From an uncultured Bacteroidales bacterium (GTDB lineage: Bacteria > Bacteroidota > Bacteroidia > Bacteroidales > Bacteroidaceae): DNA of 64,000 bases. Below, one piece after another: positions 1 to 7,935 of the stretch. The notes beneath the pieces are model-generated. The model was not told where the DNA came from. It saw only the letters and a list, made by a program, of their open reading frames with translations, and did not search any database. Numbering within the stretch: the first letter of the stretch is position 1; the number at the start of each line of letters is the position of its first letter. A program made the position numbers and the translations under genes. Location: positions 124,001 to 188,000 of the forward strand of contig CACWTU010000001.1 in the NCBI GenBank assembly GCA_902763885.1, in the 5' to 3' direction.

Positions 1-1108
1 AGTCAAGCTGCTTGTATTTGGGATCCGATGAATAGGGGTATTCTACAAGTTTTCCTCCGTATTCACCGAGAACTTTCAAAACCTCTTCACGTATTGGTTT
101 CTGGAATCCGTTTATCCAATCGTCACCGTGAACTACATAATCTGGCTTGAGAACCCTGAGGTTATCTGAATAGCTCAAGGTCCTCTGCTCCACAACCTTC
201 TCTACTCCGGCTATGTTCTCAAACAGGGACTTCCGTTCATCAAAAGGAAGTAGAGGATAGCGTTTGTAGCTTGCAACTGCTTCATCAGACAAAACACCAA
301 TGATGAGACGGCCCAAACGACAGGCTTTGTTGATGATGGCAATGTGCCCACTGTGAATATAATCAGTAGAACAGCACATATATACCGTGCGGTTGTTGAC
401 TTCCTTTACCCGTGAGCTTACAATCTCCAGGTCTTCAGGAGTGTCAATTTCGGCACATAACATATCCTTTACGTCAACGGGATAGATGTGGCAACGGTTT
501 GAAACTTGGTTGAATGCGTTCTCCGCATAGCATTTGCGGTTATCCTGCTCGCAGAACTTTTCAATATTCTCCAACCATATCAGCCAGTCTTCTTTAAGTA
601 TCTTGTATAAAGGCTGAGCTGCCATAGCATCATCAAAGAACTCTATGCCTATTTTCTGAATCCGTCCGTCTTTTATGACAGCCTTGAAATCTTTTTCAGG
701 CAGAGGCTGGGTACTGCTTACCGCCATACAACTGACTTTACTTTGAATGATGGCTTCAAGTACAAGCGGTTCAAATACCAAGTCTCCATGCATAAGGATT
801 ATATCATCATCTTTGAGAACATCCTTAGCGCAGTAAATGCTGTATATGTAGTTGGTTTTGTCGTATATGGGGTTGTTTACAAAGGTAAACTTAATGGGAA
901 GATGGAGGTCGTTGCAATACTCTTCAAGAATATCGTTATAGTAACCGGTGGTCATTACAACCTGGTCAACTCCAAACGCAACCAGTTTCTTGAGTTGTCG
1001 GCTCAGAATGGTATTGTCCGATGATATTTCTGTCATACACTTAGGGTGAGTACTTGTTATGGAACCCATCCTGTGACCGAGTCCTGAATTAAGTATTATC
1101 GCTTTCAT
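1..1108 (-). CDS. Nucleotidyltransferase fused to PEP-mutase-type cytidylyltransferase-like domain (partial, cut by left edge)
   Basis: The reading frame starts at the ATG at 1108 and is open to base 1, giving 369 residues without a stop. Residues about 1-235 form an NTP-transferase (LicC/PntC-like) domain, opening with AIILNSGLGHRMG, with the PKCM lysine and the MHGD metal-binding aspartate. Residues about 245-369 form a second cytidylyltransferase-like domain with the HSGH motif and VVHGDDW, which closely resembles the N-terminal extension of Bacteroidota phosphoenolpyruvate mutases. The missing C-terminus would therefore be expected to carry the PEP mutase barrel that forms the C-P bond of phosphonates. 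By inference the protein makes and CMP-activates a phosphonate such as 2-aminoethylphosphonate for a surface glycan. It lies 22 nt after the small gene following folK, so it may be cotranscribed. The PEP mutase part is outside the window and not seen. Confidence 0.72.
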   Translation of the reverse strand, partial: MKAIILNSGLGHRMGSITSTHPKCMTEISSDNTILSRQLKKLVAFGVDQVVMTTGYYNDILEEYCNDLHLPIKFTFVNNPIYDKTNYIYSIYCAKDVLKDDDIILMHGDLVFEPLVLEAIIQSKVSCMAVSSTQPLPEKDFKAVIKDGRIQKIGIEFFDDAMAAQPLYKILKEDWLIWLENIEKFCEQDNRKCYAENAFNQVSNRCHIYPVDVKDMLCAEIDTPEDLEIVSSRVKEVNNRTVYMCCSTDYIHSGHIAIINKACRLGRLIIGVLSDEAVASYKRYPLLPFDERKSLFENIAGVEKVVEQRTLSYSDNLRVLKPDYVVHGDDWINGFQKPIREEVLKVLGEYGGKLVEYPYSSDPKYKQLD

Positions 1109-1130
1109 AAGCTGCAGTATTCAGTTTTGT

Positions 1131-1265
1131 TTATAGAGCCTCATCATCAGGTCTGTCTATAGAAGATGCGGGCTTGTTTTTTACACTATGCCGGAGTGAT
1201 TTCTCCCAAGCGGCCTTGCGCTTAAGATAATCGTCGTAATGCTTTTCCAAATAGTTGTCTGCCAT
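1131..1265 (-). CDS. Small conserved 44-residue protein downstream of folK
   Basis: A short frame runs from ATG at 1265 to TAA at 1131 and encodes 44 residues beginning MADNYLEKHYDDYLKRK. It is basic and charged, with no membrane segment or cysteine, and is probably cytosolic. A similar short protein starting MADNYLEK next to folK occurs in other Bacteroidales genomes as far as I recall, sometimes misannotated as a dehydrogenase. It starts 2 nt after the folK stop codon and ends 22 nt before the nucleotidyltransferase gene, which supports a real, translationally linked gene. The function is unknown. Confidence 0.7.
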   Translation of the reverse strand: MADNYLEKHYDDYLKRKAAWEKSLRHSVKNKPASSIDRPDDEAL

Positions 1266-1267
1266 AT

Positions 1268-1690
1268 TCAACTCTTTTTTAGTTCCGGTGCAATCTGTAA
1301 GAGCGGTTTCATTACGAACTCCCTTTGGTACATGAGAGGGTGAGGAATTGTGAGTTCAGGTGTATTCATGACGATGTCATCATACAGAAGCAGGTCAATG
1401 TCTATTAACCTATCCTTATACTCCCGGTTTACAGACTTCTCACTGCGTCCCATTTGGCGTTCGATGTCCTGTGTGGCGTGCAACACCTCAAGAGGCTGCA
1501 GTAGAGTTTCCACTTTAACCGCCATGTTCAGGAAAGAATTTGAACTGTCAAACCCCCACGGCTCTGTTTCAATCACGTCCGATGAAGAAATTACTGTACC
1601 CACTTCACGGGCAATGTGGGTGAGAGCGGTCTCAAGATTGGACCGTCTGTCACCCAGATTGGTGCCTAATGAGAGGTACAGTGTAGCCAT
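1268..1690 (-). CDS. folK: 2-amino-4-hydroxy-6-hydroxymethyldihydropteridine pyrophosphokinase
   Basis: The 140-residue protein transfers pyrophosphate from ATP to 6-hydroxymethyl-7,8-dihydropterin in folate synthesis. The N-terminal LSLGTNLGDRRSNLE stretch and the signature RLIDIDLLLYDD near residues 90-105, with its two metal-binding aspartates, identify HPPK. The following IPHPLMYQREFVMKPL segment is also typical of the family, and the length is slightly below the usual 155-165. The gene starts 5 nt after queA, in the same direction. The queA-folK order is common in Bacteroidales. Confidence 0.95.
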   Translation of the reverse strand: MATLYLSLGTNLGDRRSNLETALTHIAREVGTVISSSDVIETEPWGFDSSNSFLNMAVKVETLLQPLEVLHATQDIERQMGRSEKSVNREYKDRLIDIDLLLYDDIVMNTPELTIPHPLMYQREFVMKPLLQIAPELKKS

Positions 1691-1695
1691 CAGTA

Positions 1696-2814
1696 TCAGT
1701 CTGTAATCAGCATTGCATCACCGTAGCAGCCAAATCTGTAACCCTCCTTTACTGCCAGATTATATGCTGCCATCACCTTCTCATAGCCGCCGTATGCACA
1801 GGTGAGCATGAGTTGTACAGATTCAGGCAGTTGGAAGTTGCTTACCATGCTGTCAGCAACGCTGAAGTCATATGGCGGGAATATGAACTTGTTGGTCCAT
1901 CCGTCAAACGGCTTTATAAGGTGGTCTGTACCAACCACTGTCTCAAGGGCACGGTTTACGGTATTGCCTATGGCGCATATCTTGTGTCCGCCCAGTTTGG
2001 CATTGTTCACAATCTCTGTGCACTCTTCAGTAACGAACATCTGCTCTGATTCCATCTTGTGCTTGGTCAGGTCCTCCACGTCAATTTCGCGGAAATTACC
2101 CAGGCCGCAGTGCATGGTTATGAATGCACGGTCTATGCCCTTTATCTCCATACGCTTCATGAGTTCACGGCTGAAGTGCATACCGGCGGTAGGAGCTGTA
2201 ACGGCACCCTCGTTCTCTGCAAAGATGGTCTGGAAGCACTCATCATCACTGTAATCATTGCTGGTCATCTGTGCTGTGGGCACAGGATTGACAGTGCCGT
2301 CCTGGTTATATGACCAGGCACAAGCCTTGCGCTTCAGATAGGTGGGGATAGGTGATTCTCCAAGTGCATAGAGAGCTTTCTTGAACTCATCGTGCGGTCC
2401 GTCATACAGGAAACGGAGCACACGGCCGCGTGAGGTGGTGTTGTCAATTACCTCAGCCACCATTGAGTTGTCCTCACCAAAGTAGAGTTTGTTTCCGATA
2501 CGGATCTTGCGGGCAGGATCCACCTGAACGTCCCACAACAGGTTCTCCTCACGCAGCTCACGCAGCAGGAAAACCTCAATCTGGGCACCGGTCTTCTCCT
2601 TATTGCCGTACATACGGGCAGGGAATACGCGGGTGTCATTGAATACGAAAACGTCCTTTTCATCAAAATAGTTAAGGATGTCTTTGAACAGCACGTGCTC
2701 AATCGCATCACTTTTCTTGTGCACGACCATCAGTCTTGATTCGTCGCGGTGTTCTACAGGATACTGTGCAATCCTGTCTTCGGGGAGCTTGAATTTGAAT
2801 TGTGATAGTTTCAT
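1696..2814 (-). CDS. queA: S-adenosylmethionine:tRNA ribosyltransferase-isomerase
   Basis: QueA transfers and isomerises the ribose of SAM onto 7-deazaguanine in tRNA to give epoxyqueuosine. The 372-residue protein opens with the typical MKLSQFKFKLPEDRIAQYP, followed by FNDTRVFPARM and, in the middle, APTAGMHFS and the FITMHCGLGNF block, all hallmarks of the family. The C-terminal half ends with YGDAMLITD. The gene lies between the epimerase and folK in one minus-strand run with a 35-nt gap upstream. The start is supported by the family N-terminus. Confidence 0.96.
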   Translation of the reverse strand: MKLSQFKFKLPEDRIAQYPVEHRDESRLMVVHKKSDAIEHVLFKDILNYFDEKDVFVFNDTRVFPARMYGNKEKTGAQIEVFLLRELREENLLWDVQVDPARKIRIGNKLYFGEDNSMVAEVIDNTTSRGRVLRFLYDGPHDEFKKALYALGESPIPTYLKRKACAWSYNQDGTVNPVPTAQMTSNDYSDDECFQTIFAENEGAVTAPTAGMHFSRELMKRMEIKGIDRAFITMHCGLGNFREIDVEDLTKHKMESEQMFVTEECTEIVNNAKLGGHKICAIGNTVNRALETVVGTDHLIKPFDGWTNKFIFPPYDFSVADSMVSNFQLPESVQLMLTCAYGGYEKVMAAYNLAVKEGYRFGCYGDAMLITD

Positions 2815-2849
2815 TCCCTAGTATTTAGTTGTTATTAATCCTCTTTTTT

Positions 2850-3527
2850 TCAGTTAATGGCTTTGCGGAGTTTCTCCAGATTAGTGGCGTAGTCCTTTAT
2901 ATTGCCGGTGAAAAGGCATGAAGTTCCCGCAACAAAGATGCTGGCACCTATCTTGCTGAGAACTTCTGCATGTTCAAGTGTTATGTTTCCGTCCACCTCC
3001 ATGATAACATCTTCATGGTTCTTCTCCTTAAGAAGCTGCATCACCTTCTCGGCTTTCTTTATAGTAGAGGGAACGATGTGCTGGCCGGCAAATCCGGGAT
3101 TTACCATGAGGAGATGGATTCCGTCAATATAGTCAAGAACCTCTTCCAGTGAATATACGGGTGTGGCAGGGTTGATGGCCAGGAATCTCTTGCAGCCGAA
3201 CGGCTCCAGAAAATCCAGCGCACGCTGAACCTGGAATGTACTTTCATAATGAACGGAAACGATATCGTTTTCCTTTATTCCTACCCACTGGAATTTATAT
3301 TCCGGATCCTTTACCATCAGGTGCAGGTCCATGGGTATGTCAGTCAGTTCACGAAGACTGCGGATGTAGTCAACTCCAAGTCCAAAGTTGGGAACAAATG
3401 TTCCGTCCATCACATCAATGTGCAGATGCTCCACTCCTTCATCCTCAAAGATCTTCAGAGTCTCTTTAAGGTTGATGAGGTCTGAGCACATCATTGATGC
3501 AGAAATCTCTTTCTTGTGTGATTGCAT
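2850..3527 (-). CDS. Ribulose-phosphate 3-epimerase family protein
   Basis: The protein is a TIM-barrel epimerase of the Rpe family, which interconverts ribulose-5-phosphate and xylulose-5-phosphate. Visible family motifs are the metal-ligand stretch HIDVMDGTFVPNFG, DLHLMV, the phosphate-loop precursor LMVNPGFAGQ and EVDGNI. The start chosen (ATG at 3527, 225 residues) gives normal family length. An upstream in-frame start at 3557 would overlap the dehydrogenase gene and add ten residues. It sits directly after a polyol-phosphate dehydrogenase and an IspD/TarI-like cytidylyltransferase. This suggests a dedicated copy feeding a pentulose-phosphate branch rather than the housekeeping pentose-phosphate enzyme, though whether another rpe exists in the genome cannot be seen. 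Confidence 0.85.
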   Translation of the reverse strand: MQSHKKEISASMMCSDLINLKETLKIFEDEGVEHLHIDVMDGTFVPNFGLGVDYIRSLRELTDIPMDLHLMVKDPEYKFQWVGIKENDIVSVHYESTFQVQRALDFLEPFGCKRFLAINPATPVYSLEEVLDYIDGIHLLMVNPGFAGQHIVPSTIKKAEKVMQLLKEKNHEDVIMEVDGNITLEHAEVLSKIGASIFVAGTSCLFTGNIKDYATNLEKLRKAIN

Positions 3528-3544
3528 ATTGTCTTGTTTAATAG

Positions 3545-4558
3545 TTATTCGTTCCACAAAGTCATAACCTTACAGTAAGGCTCCTTATGTTCTTTCATCA
3601 GTTCAAGCCCTTCCATGAGTCTCTCCTGTCTGAAACGGTGTGTTATCAGACTTTCTCCGTCAATCTTTTGGGCGGCCAATGCTTCAACGACATCGGTCCA
3701 GTCAGACGGATTGGTGCCGTCATATGAGGAGTTCCATGTTCCGGTTATAACCAATTGCTTGCGCAGTATTTTCCAGTAAATGTTCTGATGGAGCAGAATA
3801 TCACCGCTTGGATTGCCCATCAGGACCAATCTGCCTCCACGGCGTGTGGCATTGATTGCACTTTCAATTGAGGCAGGTGTACCTACGGCTTCCAGGACAA
3901 AGTCATATTCATTCCGGGCCGATTCATTCAGGACCTGATATTCTAGTCCGAACTTCTCAATCATGTGACGTTTCTGCTCACTCCGGCCAATTATCGTAAC
4001 CTGTCCGGCATTGCGCATCCCGGCCCATAGTCCGGCTGCTATTCCAATCATTCCTGTGCCGATGATGGCAACCCTGTCCTGAGCCGATACCTGACCGAAC
4101 TTTATAGCATGCAGTGCTACAGAGAATGGTTCCAGCATGGCTGCCACCTCAAAAGGCATATTATCCGGGATCTCAATCAGATTCCAAACTGGTACAGCGA
4201 CATATTCTGCAAAAGCTCCATCCCGGCGTGAACCTATGTAGTCATAGTTCTCACACATCTCATAGTGCTTATCGGCACATGGACGGCATTTACGGCATGG
4301 AATGAGAGGGAACACTCCCACATGCTTTCCAATCCACTTTTTGTCCTCAGTATCTGCCACTGATTCTACAACACCTGAGAACTCATGACCGGGTATTGTG
4401 GGAAAGTGGTATGTGCCCTTGGTGAAGACACGGGATATGTCAGAACTGCATATTCCCGCAGCCTTAACCTTTACGATGGCCCATCCGCTTGCGCATTGCG
4501 GCATAGGTACTTCCTCGTAGCTAAGATCATTGACTGAATGCAGATTATATGCTTTCAT
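3545..4558 (-). CDS. Zinc-dependent polyol-phosphate dehydrogenase (TarJ/GatD-like MDR family)
   Basis: This 337-residue medium-chain dehydrogenase has the catalytic-zinc cysteine in ICSSDISR, the GHEFSGVV motif, the four-cysteine structural zinc loop starting CRKCRPC, and a Rossmann segment IIGTGMIGIAAG. The stretch YIGSRRDGAFAEY and the C-terminal KILRKQLVITGTW resemble galactitol-1-phosphate 5-dehydrogenase (GatD). TarJ, which reduces ribulose-5-phosphate to ribitol-5-phosphate, belongs to the same superfamily. Its start overlaps the end of the upstream cytidylyltransferase gene by 14 nt, and an epimerase gene follows, so a pentulose-phosphate substrate is a reasonable inference. Substrate specificity cannot be read from the sequence. 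Confidence 0.8.
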   Translation of the reverse strand: MKAYNLHSVNDLSYEEVPMPQCASGWAIVKVKAAGICSSDISRVFTKGTYHFPTIPGHEFSGVVESVADTEDKKWIGKHVGVFPLIPCRKCRPCADKHYEMCENYDYIGSRRDGAFAEYVAVPVWNLIEIPDNMPFEVAAMLEPFSVALHAIKFGQVSAQDRVAIIGTGMIGIAAGLWAGMRNAGQVTIIGRSEQKRHMIEKFGLEYQVLNESARNEYDFVLEAVGTPASIESAINATRRGGRLVLMGNPSGDILLHQNIYWKILRKQLVITGTWNSSYDGTNPSDWTDVVEALAAQKIDGESLITHRFRQERLMEGLELMKEHKEPYCKVMTLWNE

Positions 4559-5246
4559 TCCTAACTATTGATTCAAAGTTTGACAAATCTTCCTGAGTGG
4601 TGATCTTAAAGTTGTTCGTGTCACCTGGAATCAGTACGCATTTCAATCCTGCCCTGTATGAAACCTCGGTACTGCCGGTTATACGGTTTATTTCATCGGC
4701 CGATAATTTCATATTGGCCTCGTAGTATGTTCCAAACCGGAAAGCTTCGGGAGCCTGTCCGTTCCAGAGGGTCTTGCGTTCCAACAGGGAGTCTATGTTT
4801 TTGCCGTCCAGGCTCATATAGACAGTATCTTTGACAGGAATGACCGGTAATACCGCATCAGCATCTTTACATGCCTGAAGGCAATCTGTGACCAGTTTTG
4901 CAGTCAGCATAGGTCTTGCGGCATCATGAATAAGCACTATATCCGTTTCTGCTGCTCCTTTCTGCTTTGCTACCTTAAGAGCATTGATTATTGAGCCTTG
5001 CCTTGTCTCTCCAGGTTCAGAAAAAAAGACAGGAGTGGAGGATGATAACTTATTAATGCACTCATCAATCAGGTCATGCCATTCTGTGGAAGCTGCTATG
5101 ACAGCTATATCTATTTTGTCATGTCCCAAAAGAGTTGAAAGACAATACTCAATGACCGGTTTACCGTTCACTTCAACGTATTGCTTTGGTATTGAAAGAC
5201 CCATGCGGGTCCCCGTGCCACCTGAAAGTATGATTGCAATATTCAT
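4545..5246 (-). CDS. IspD/TarI-family cytidylyltransferase, probable CDP-polyol synthase
   Basis: The 233-residue protein has the IspD-family fold: LSGGTGTRMGLSIPKQY at the N-terminus and IHDAARPMLT in the middle. Features closer to TarI (ribitol-5-phosphate cytidylyltransferase) than to IspD are LWNGQAPEAF and the C-terminal NNFKITTQEDL. A second, more canonical IspD is encoded at 27783-28490, so this paralog is probably not the isoprenoid enzyme. The start codon overlaps the truB stop (ATGA) and the end overlaps the dehydrogenase start. This is tight coupling typical of one pathway. Together with the dehydrogenase and epimerase it plausibly makes CDP-ribitol or another CDP-polyol for a surface polymer. 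Confidence 0.78.
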   Translation of the reverse strand: MNIAIILSGGTGTRMGLSIPKQYVEVNGKPVIEYCLSTLLGHDKIDIAVIAASTEWHDLIDECINKLSSSTPVFFSEPGETRQGSIINALKVAKQKGAAETDIVLIHDAARPMLTAKLVTDCLQACKDADAVLPVIPVKDTVYMSLDGKNIDSLLERKTLWNGQAPEAFRFGTYYEANMKLSADEINRITGSTEVSYRAGLKCVLIPGDTNNFKITTQEDLSNFESIVRNESI

Positions 5247-5962
5247 ATCGCTTCCTGTTTTATTTCTGTTATCTCAGCGTTGTGTAAGTCAAGCCATTCA
5301 CTGAACTTTTCCGGATTAAGGCAATCCTCAACCTTGAAATCACCCACCCGGGTGCGTCTCAAGGCTATCAGATGTCCGCCGCTTTCAAGAGCCTGCCCGA
5401 TGTCACGGGCCAGAGCCCTTATGTATGTACCCTTACTGCAAACCACCCTGATTGTTATATCCGGCAGATTGCATTCAGTAAGTTCTATCTCGTCAATGAC
5501 CAGAGTCTTAGGCTTGAGTTCCACCTCATCGCCCTTGCGTGCCATCTTATAGGCGCGTTTGCCGTCCACCTTGCAGGCTGAGAATGTAGGCGGAACCTGC
5601 TCAATTTTTCCTTTGAAACGCTCTAATACCTGTTCCACCATCTCACGTGTAATATGTTCAGTAGGGTAGGTGGCGTCAATCGGCTTTTCAAGATCGTATG
5701 AGGGTGTGGTGGCACCGAGCCTTATGGTTGCATAGTACTCCTTTGTGCCGGACTGGAGTTCTTCAATGCGTTTGGTTGCCCTGCCGGTACATACAATCAG
5801 TATGCCTGTAGCAAGAGGATCCAATGTTCCGGCATGCCCCACCTTGAGTTTCTTTACACCAAGACGGCGGCATATCAGCCAACGGACCTTACCCACCACA
5901 TCGAATGATGTCCAGCGGTACGGCTTGTCAAACGTGAGAATAACTCCTTCCTGAAAATTCAT
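5243..5962 (-). CDS. truB: tRNA pseudouridine(55) synthase
   Basis: TruB converts U55 to pseudouridine in the T loop of tRNAs. The catalytic aspartate lies in HAGTLDPLATGIL, preceded by LTFDKPYRWTSFDVVGKVR, and CSKGTYIRALARDIG follows, all standard TruB motifs. I chose the ATG at 5962 (239 residues, MNFQEGVILTFDKPY). A longer in-frame version would start inside uppP and adds an unconserved leader. It lies 5 nt after uppP, as is usual in Bacteroidales. Confidence 0.95.
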   Translation of the reverse strand: MNFQEGVILTFDKPYRWTSFDVVGKVRWLICRRLGVKKLKVGHAGTLDPLATGILIVCTGRATKRIEELQSGTKEYYATIRLGATTPSYDLEKPIDATYPTEHITREMVEQVLERFKGKIEQVPPTFSACKVDGKRAYKMARKGDEVELKPKTLVIDEIELTECNLPDITIRVVCSKGTYIRALARDIGQALESGGHLIALRRTRVGDFKVEDCLNPEKFSEWLDLHNAEITEIKQEAI

Positions 5963-5967
5963 GTCTC

Positions 5968-6786
5968 TTAAAGGAAGATGAGTGTCAGTATTCCGGCCAA
6001 TGCGCAATAGGCTCCGAACCATATCAGTTTACCTTTGCGTACTATTGAAATCATCCATTTGCAGGCTGCGCATCCGGCCAGGAATGCGGCGATAAAACCG
6101 ATGGCAAGCACGCCTACGCTTGTATCGGCCCCTGCTGTACCTGTTCCGGATTCAATCAGGTCTTTCATATCCAGCAAAGCCTCTCCCAGAATAGGCGGTA
6201 TTACCATCAGAAAAGAGAACTGTGCCAGACGCTCTTTCTTATTACCCAGCATAATGCCTGTTGCTATGGTGGAGCCTGACCTTGAAATGCCCGGAAGGAC
6301 TGCCACAGCCTGTGCAATGCCTATGATGAAGGCATGCCATCCTGAAATGTTCTCTCTCTGGCGCGGTTTTGCGTAATAGGAGAAAGTAAGCAGTGCTGCC
6401 GTTACAAGCAGGCAATAACCTACAACGGTGGTTCCTGAACCGAAAACAGCCTCTATCTTGTCCTTGAAGAATACACCTACAATACCTACCGGAATCATTG
6501 AGATGATTATGTTGATGGCATAGCGTGTGCCTTCATTCAGATTGCTGTAACTCCTCCATGACTGTCTGGTAAACAGGTCACGGAGAATCCATACAATCTC
6601 TTTCCACAGAATAACCAGAGTGCTCAGCACGGTGGCTACGTGAACCAGAACGGTAAAAGCCAGATTCTGCTCTCCGTTTATCCCGAACAGCGATGAAGCT
6701 ATGGCCAGATGTCCGCTGCTGCTTATGGGCAGGTATTCTGTCAATCCCTGCAACAGTCCTAAAAGAAGTGATTCAAACCAGTTCAT
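5968..6786 (-). CDS. uppP: Undecaprenyl-diphosphatase
   Basis: This integral membrane phosphatase recycles undecaprenyl pyrophosphate for cell-wall and glycan synthesis. The 272-residue protein carries the two family signatures [16 protein letters not shown] near the N-terminus and [13 protein letters not shown] near residue 165, and about eight hydrophobic segments. It overlaps the upstream DUF3098 gene by 4 nt (ATGA) and precedes truB. The ftsX-DUF3098-uppP-truB order is a recurrent Bacteroidota arrangement. Confidence 0.96.
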   Translation of the reverse strand: MNWFESLLLGLLQGLTEYLPISSSGHLAIASSLFGINGEQNLAFTVLVHVATVLSTLVILWKEIVWILRDLFTRQSWRSYSNLNEGTRYAINIIISMIPVGIVGVFFKDKIEAVFGSGTTVVGYCLLVTAALLTFSYYAKPRQRENISGWHAFIIGIAQAVAVLPGISRSGSTIATGIMLGNKKERLAQFSFLMVIPPILGEALLDMKDLIESGTGTAGADTSVGVLAIGFIAAFLAGCAACKWMISIVRKGKLIWFGAYCALAGILTLIFL

Positions 6787-7031
6787 TCTGCTTTCTTCTC
6801 TTCTTTATCGGCCTTGGGCTTGTAAACTATAGCCACGATTATGGTTATAAAACCTATTAGAGTAACTACAGGAGCTACTTTTACGCGGCGAACGCTGAAA
6901 ATATCAGGTTCAAAATACTCATTGGTACAGTTAGGACCTGTCATCAGCAGGAAGCCGATGATGATGATTGCCATTCCGATTGCTGTCAGAATGAAATTTG
7001 TCTTGGTAAATGCCAGTTTGTTCTTATCCAT
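6783..7031 (-). CDS. DUF3098 family small membrane protein
   Basis: This 82-residue protein has two hydrophobic segments (about residues 11-30 and 50-68) joined by a short loop containing [15 protein letters not shown], which matches the Bacteroidota DUF3098 family. A charged lysine/glutamate tail ends the protein. It lies between ftsX and uppP with a 19-nt gap and a 4-nt overlap. The function is unknown; the conserved position next to ftsX suggests a role in envelope or division, which is inference. Confidence 0.85.
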   Translation of the reverse strand: MDKNKLAFTKTNFILTAIGMAIIIIGFLLMTGPNCTNEYFEPDIFSVRRVKVAPVVTLIGFITIIVAIVYKPKADKEEKKAE

Positions 7032-7050
7032 ATCGTTGAATATTATTTGA

Positions 7051-7923
7051 TTATACGTAGTGTAATTCTCCTGATTTCATCCTGAGGAAACGGTTCACTG
7101 AGTGCAGGGCGCAGACGCCTGTTATGAGCAGACCTATGAGAGTAACCACTGCAAAGACAGGAATTATTATTTGGGGTTCAGCCAGCATGATAAGCCATGG
7201 CTCATATTTGAGACCTAATTTGAGTCCGTACCAGATGATTATGCATGAGAGTAAGGCTGAAACCAAACCTATCCACAGGTTTCTTGTTATGAACGGTTTG
7301 CGTATGAATGACCATTTGGCTCCAACCAGTTTCATTGAATACAGAATGAAACGCTGTGAGTAAATGGTCAGTTTTATGGTGTTGTTAATCAGAGTGAATG
7401 ATACCAATGAAAGGATGACTGCCAGTAAGAGCAGTATGCCGGCAACCTTGCGTATGTTGCTGTTGATTATATCCAGAAGGTCTTTTTGCCAGGTAACCTC
7501 ACGTACCCCTTCCTTGGACGATATGATCTTTTCAATATTTCTCAGACTGTCACTGCAGGCATAATCGGCGTTGAGTCTGACAGAGAGCGATGCGTAAAAA
7601 GGATTGTATTCAAGAAATTGTGAGGGGTCAGTTCCCATGGCCTTGGTCATGGTCTCCAAGGCATCGTCCTTTGAGATGAATGAACAGACGGCACAGTAAG
7701 GTGAGGCCTCGATGCTCCGTCTGAGTGAAGAGAACTGTGTGTCAGTGATACTCTCCTTAAGAATCACCTCCACGGTCATTTCCTGCTTGAGATGATGTGA
7801 CAGGTTACCGGCTGTGAGCAGCAGCAGAGCCACAATGCCTATGAGCAACAGAACCAGTGAGGTGCTTATGCAGGCTGTTATGAACAGCAGGTCTATCTTT
7901 CTTTTTTTCTTCTGTTTGGTCAT
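7051..7923 (-). CDS. ftsX: Cell-division protein FtsX, ABC-permease-like
   Basis: The 290-residue protein has the FtsX layout: a cytosolic basic start (MTKQKKKRK), one transmembrane helix near 14-38, a periplasmic domain to about residue 165, then three further helices. In other bacteria FtsX pairs with the ATPase FtsE to control septal murein hydrolases. The GVREVTWQKDL segment is typical of the extracellular domain, and ILLLLAVILSLVSFTLINN of the first permease helix. ftsE is not adjacent, which is common in Bacteroidota. The gene starts 12 nt after the methyltransferase gene. Confidence 0.9.
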   Translation of the reverse strand: MTKQKKKRKIDLLFITACISTSLVLLLIGIVALLLLTAGNLSHHLKQEMTVEVILKESITDTQFSSLRRSIEASPYCAVCSFISKDDALETMTKAMGTDPSQFLEYNPFYASLSVRLNADYACSDSLRNIEKIISSKEGVREVTWQKDLLDIINSNIRKVAGILLLLAVILSLVSFTLINNTIKLTIYSQRFILYSMKLVGAKWSFIRKPFITRNLWIGLVSALLSCIIIWYGLKLGLKYEPWLIMLAEPQIIIPVFAVVTLIGLLITGVCALHSVNRFLRMKSGELHYV

Positions 7924-7935
7924 ATAGTTCTTGTA

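Noticed and set aside
743-1024. 93-residue plus-strand frame
   Set aside because: It lies entirely antisense to the well-supported nucleotidyltransferase domain and shows no family features.
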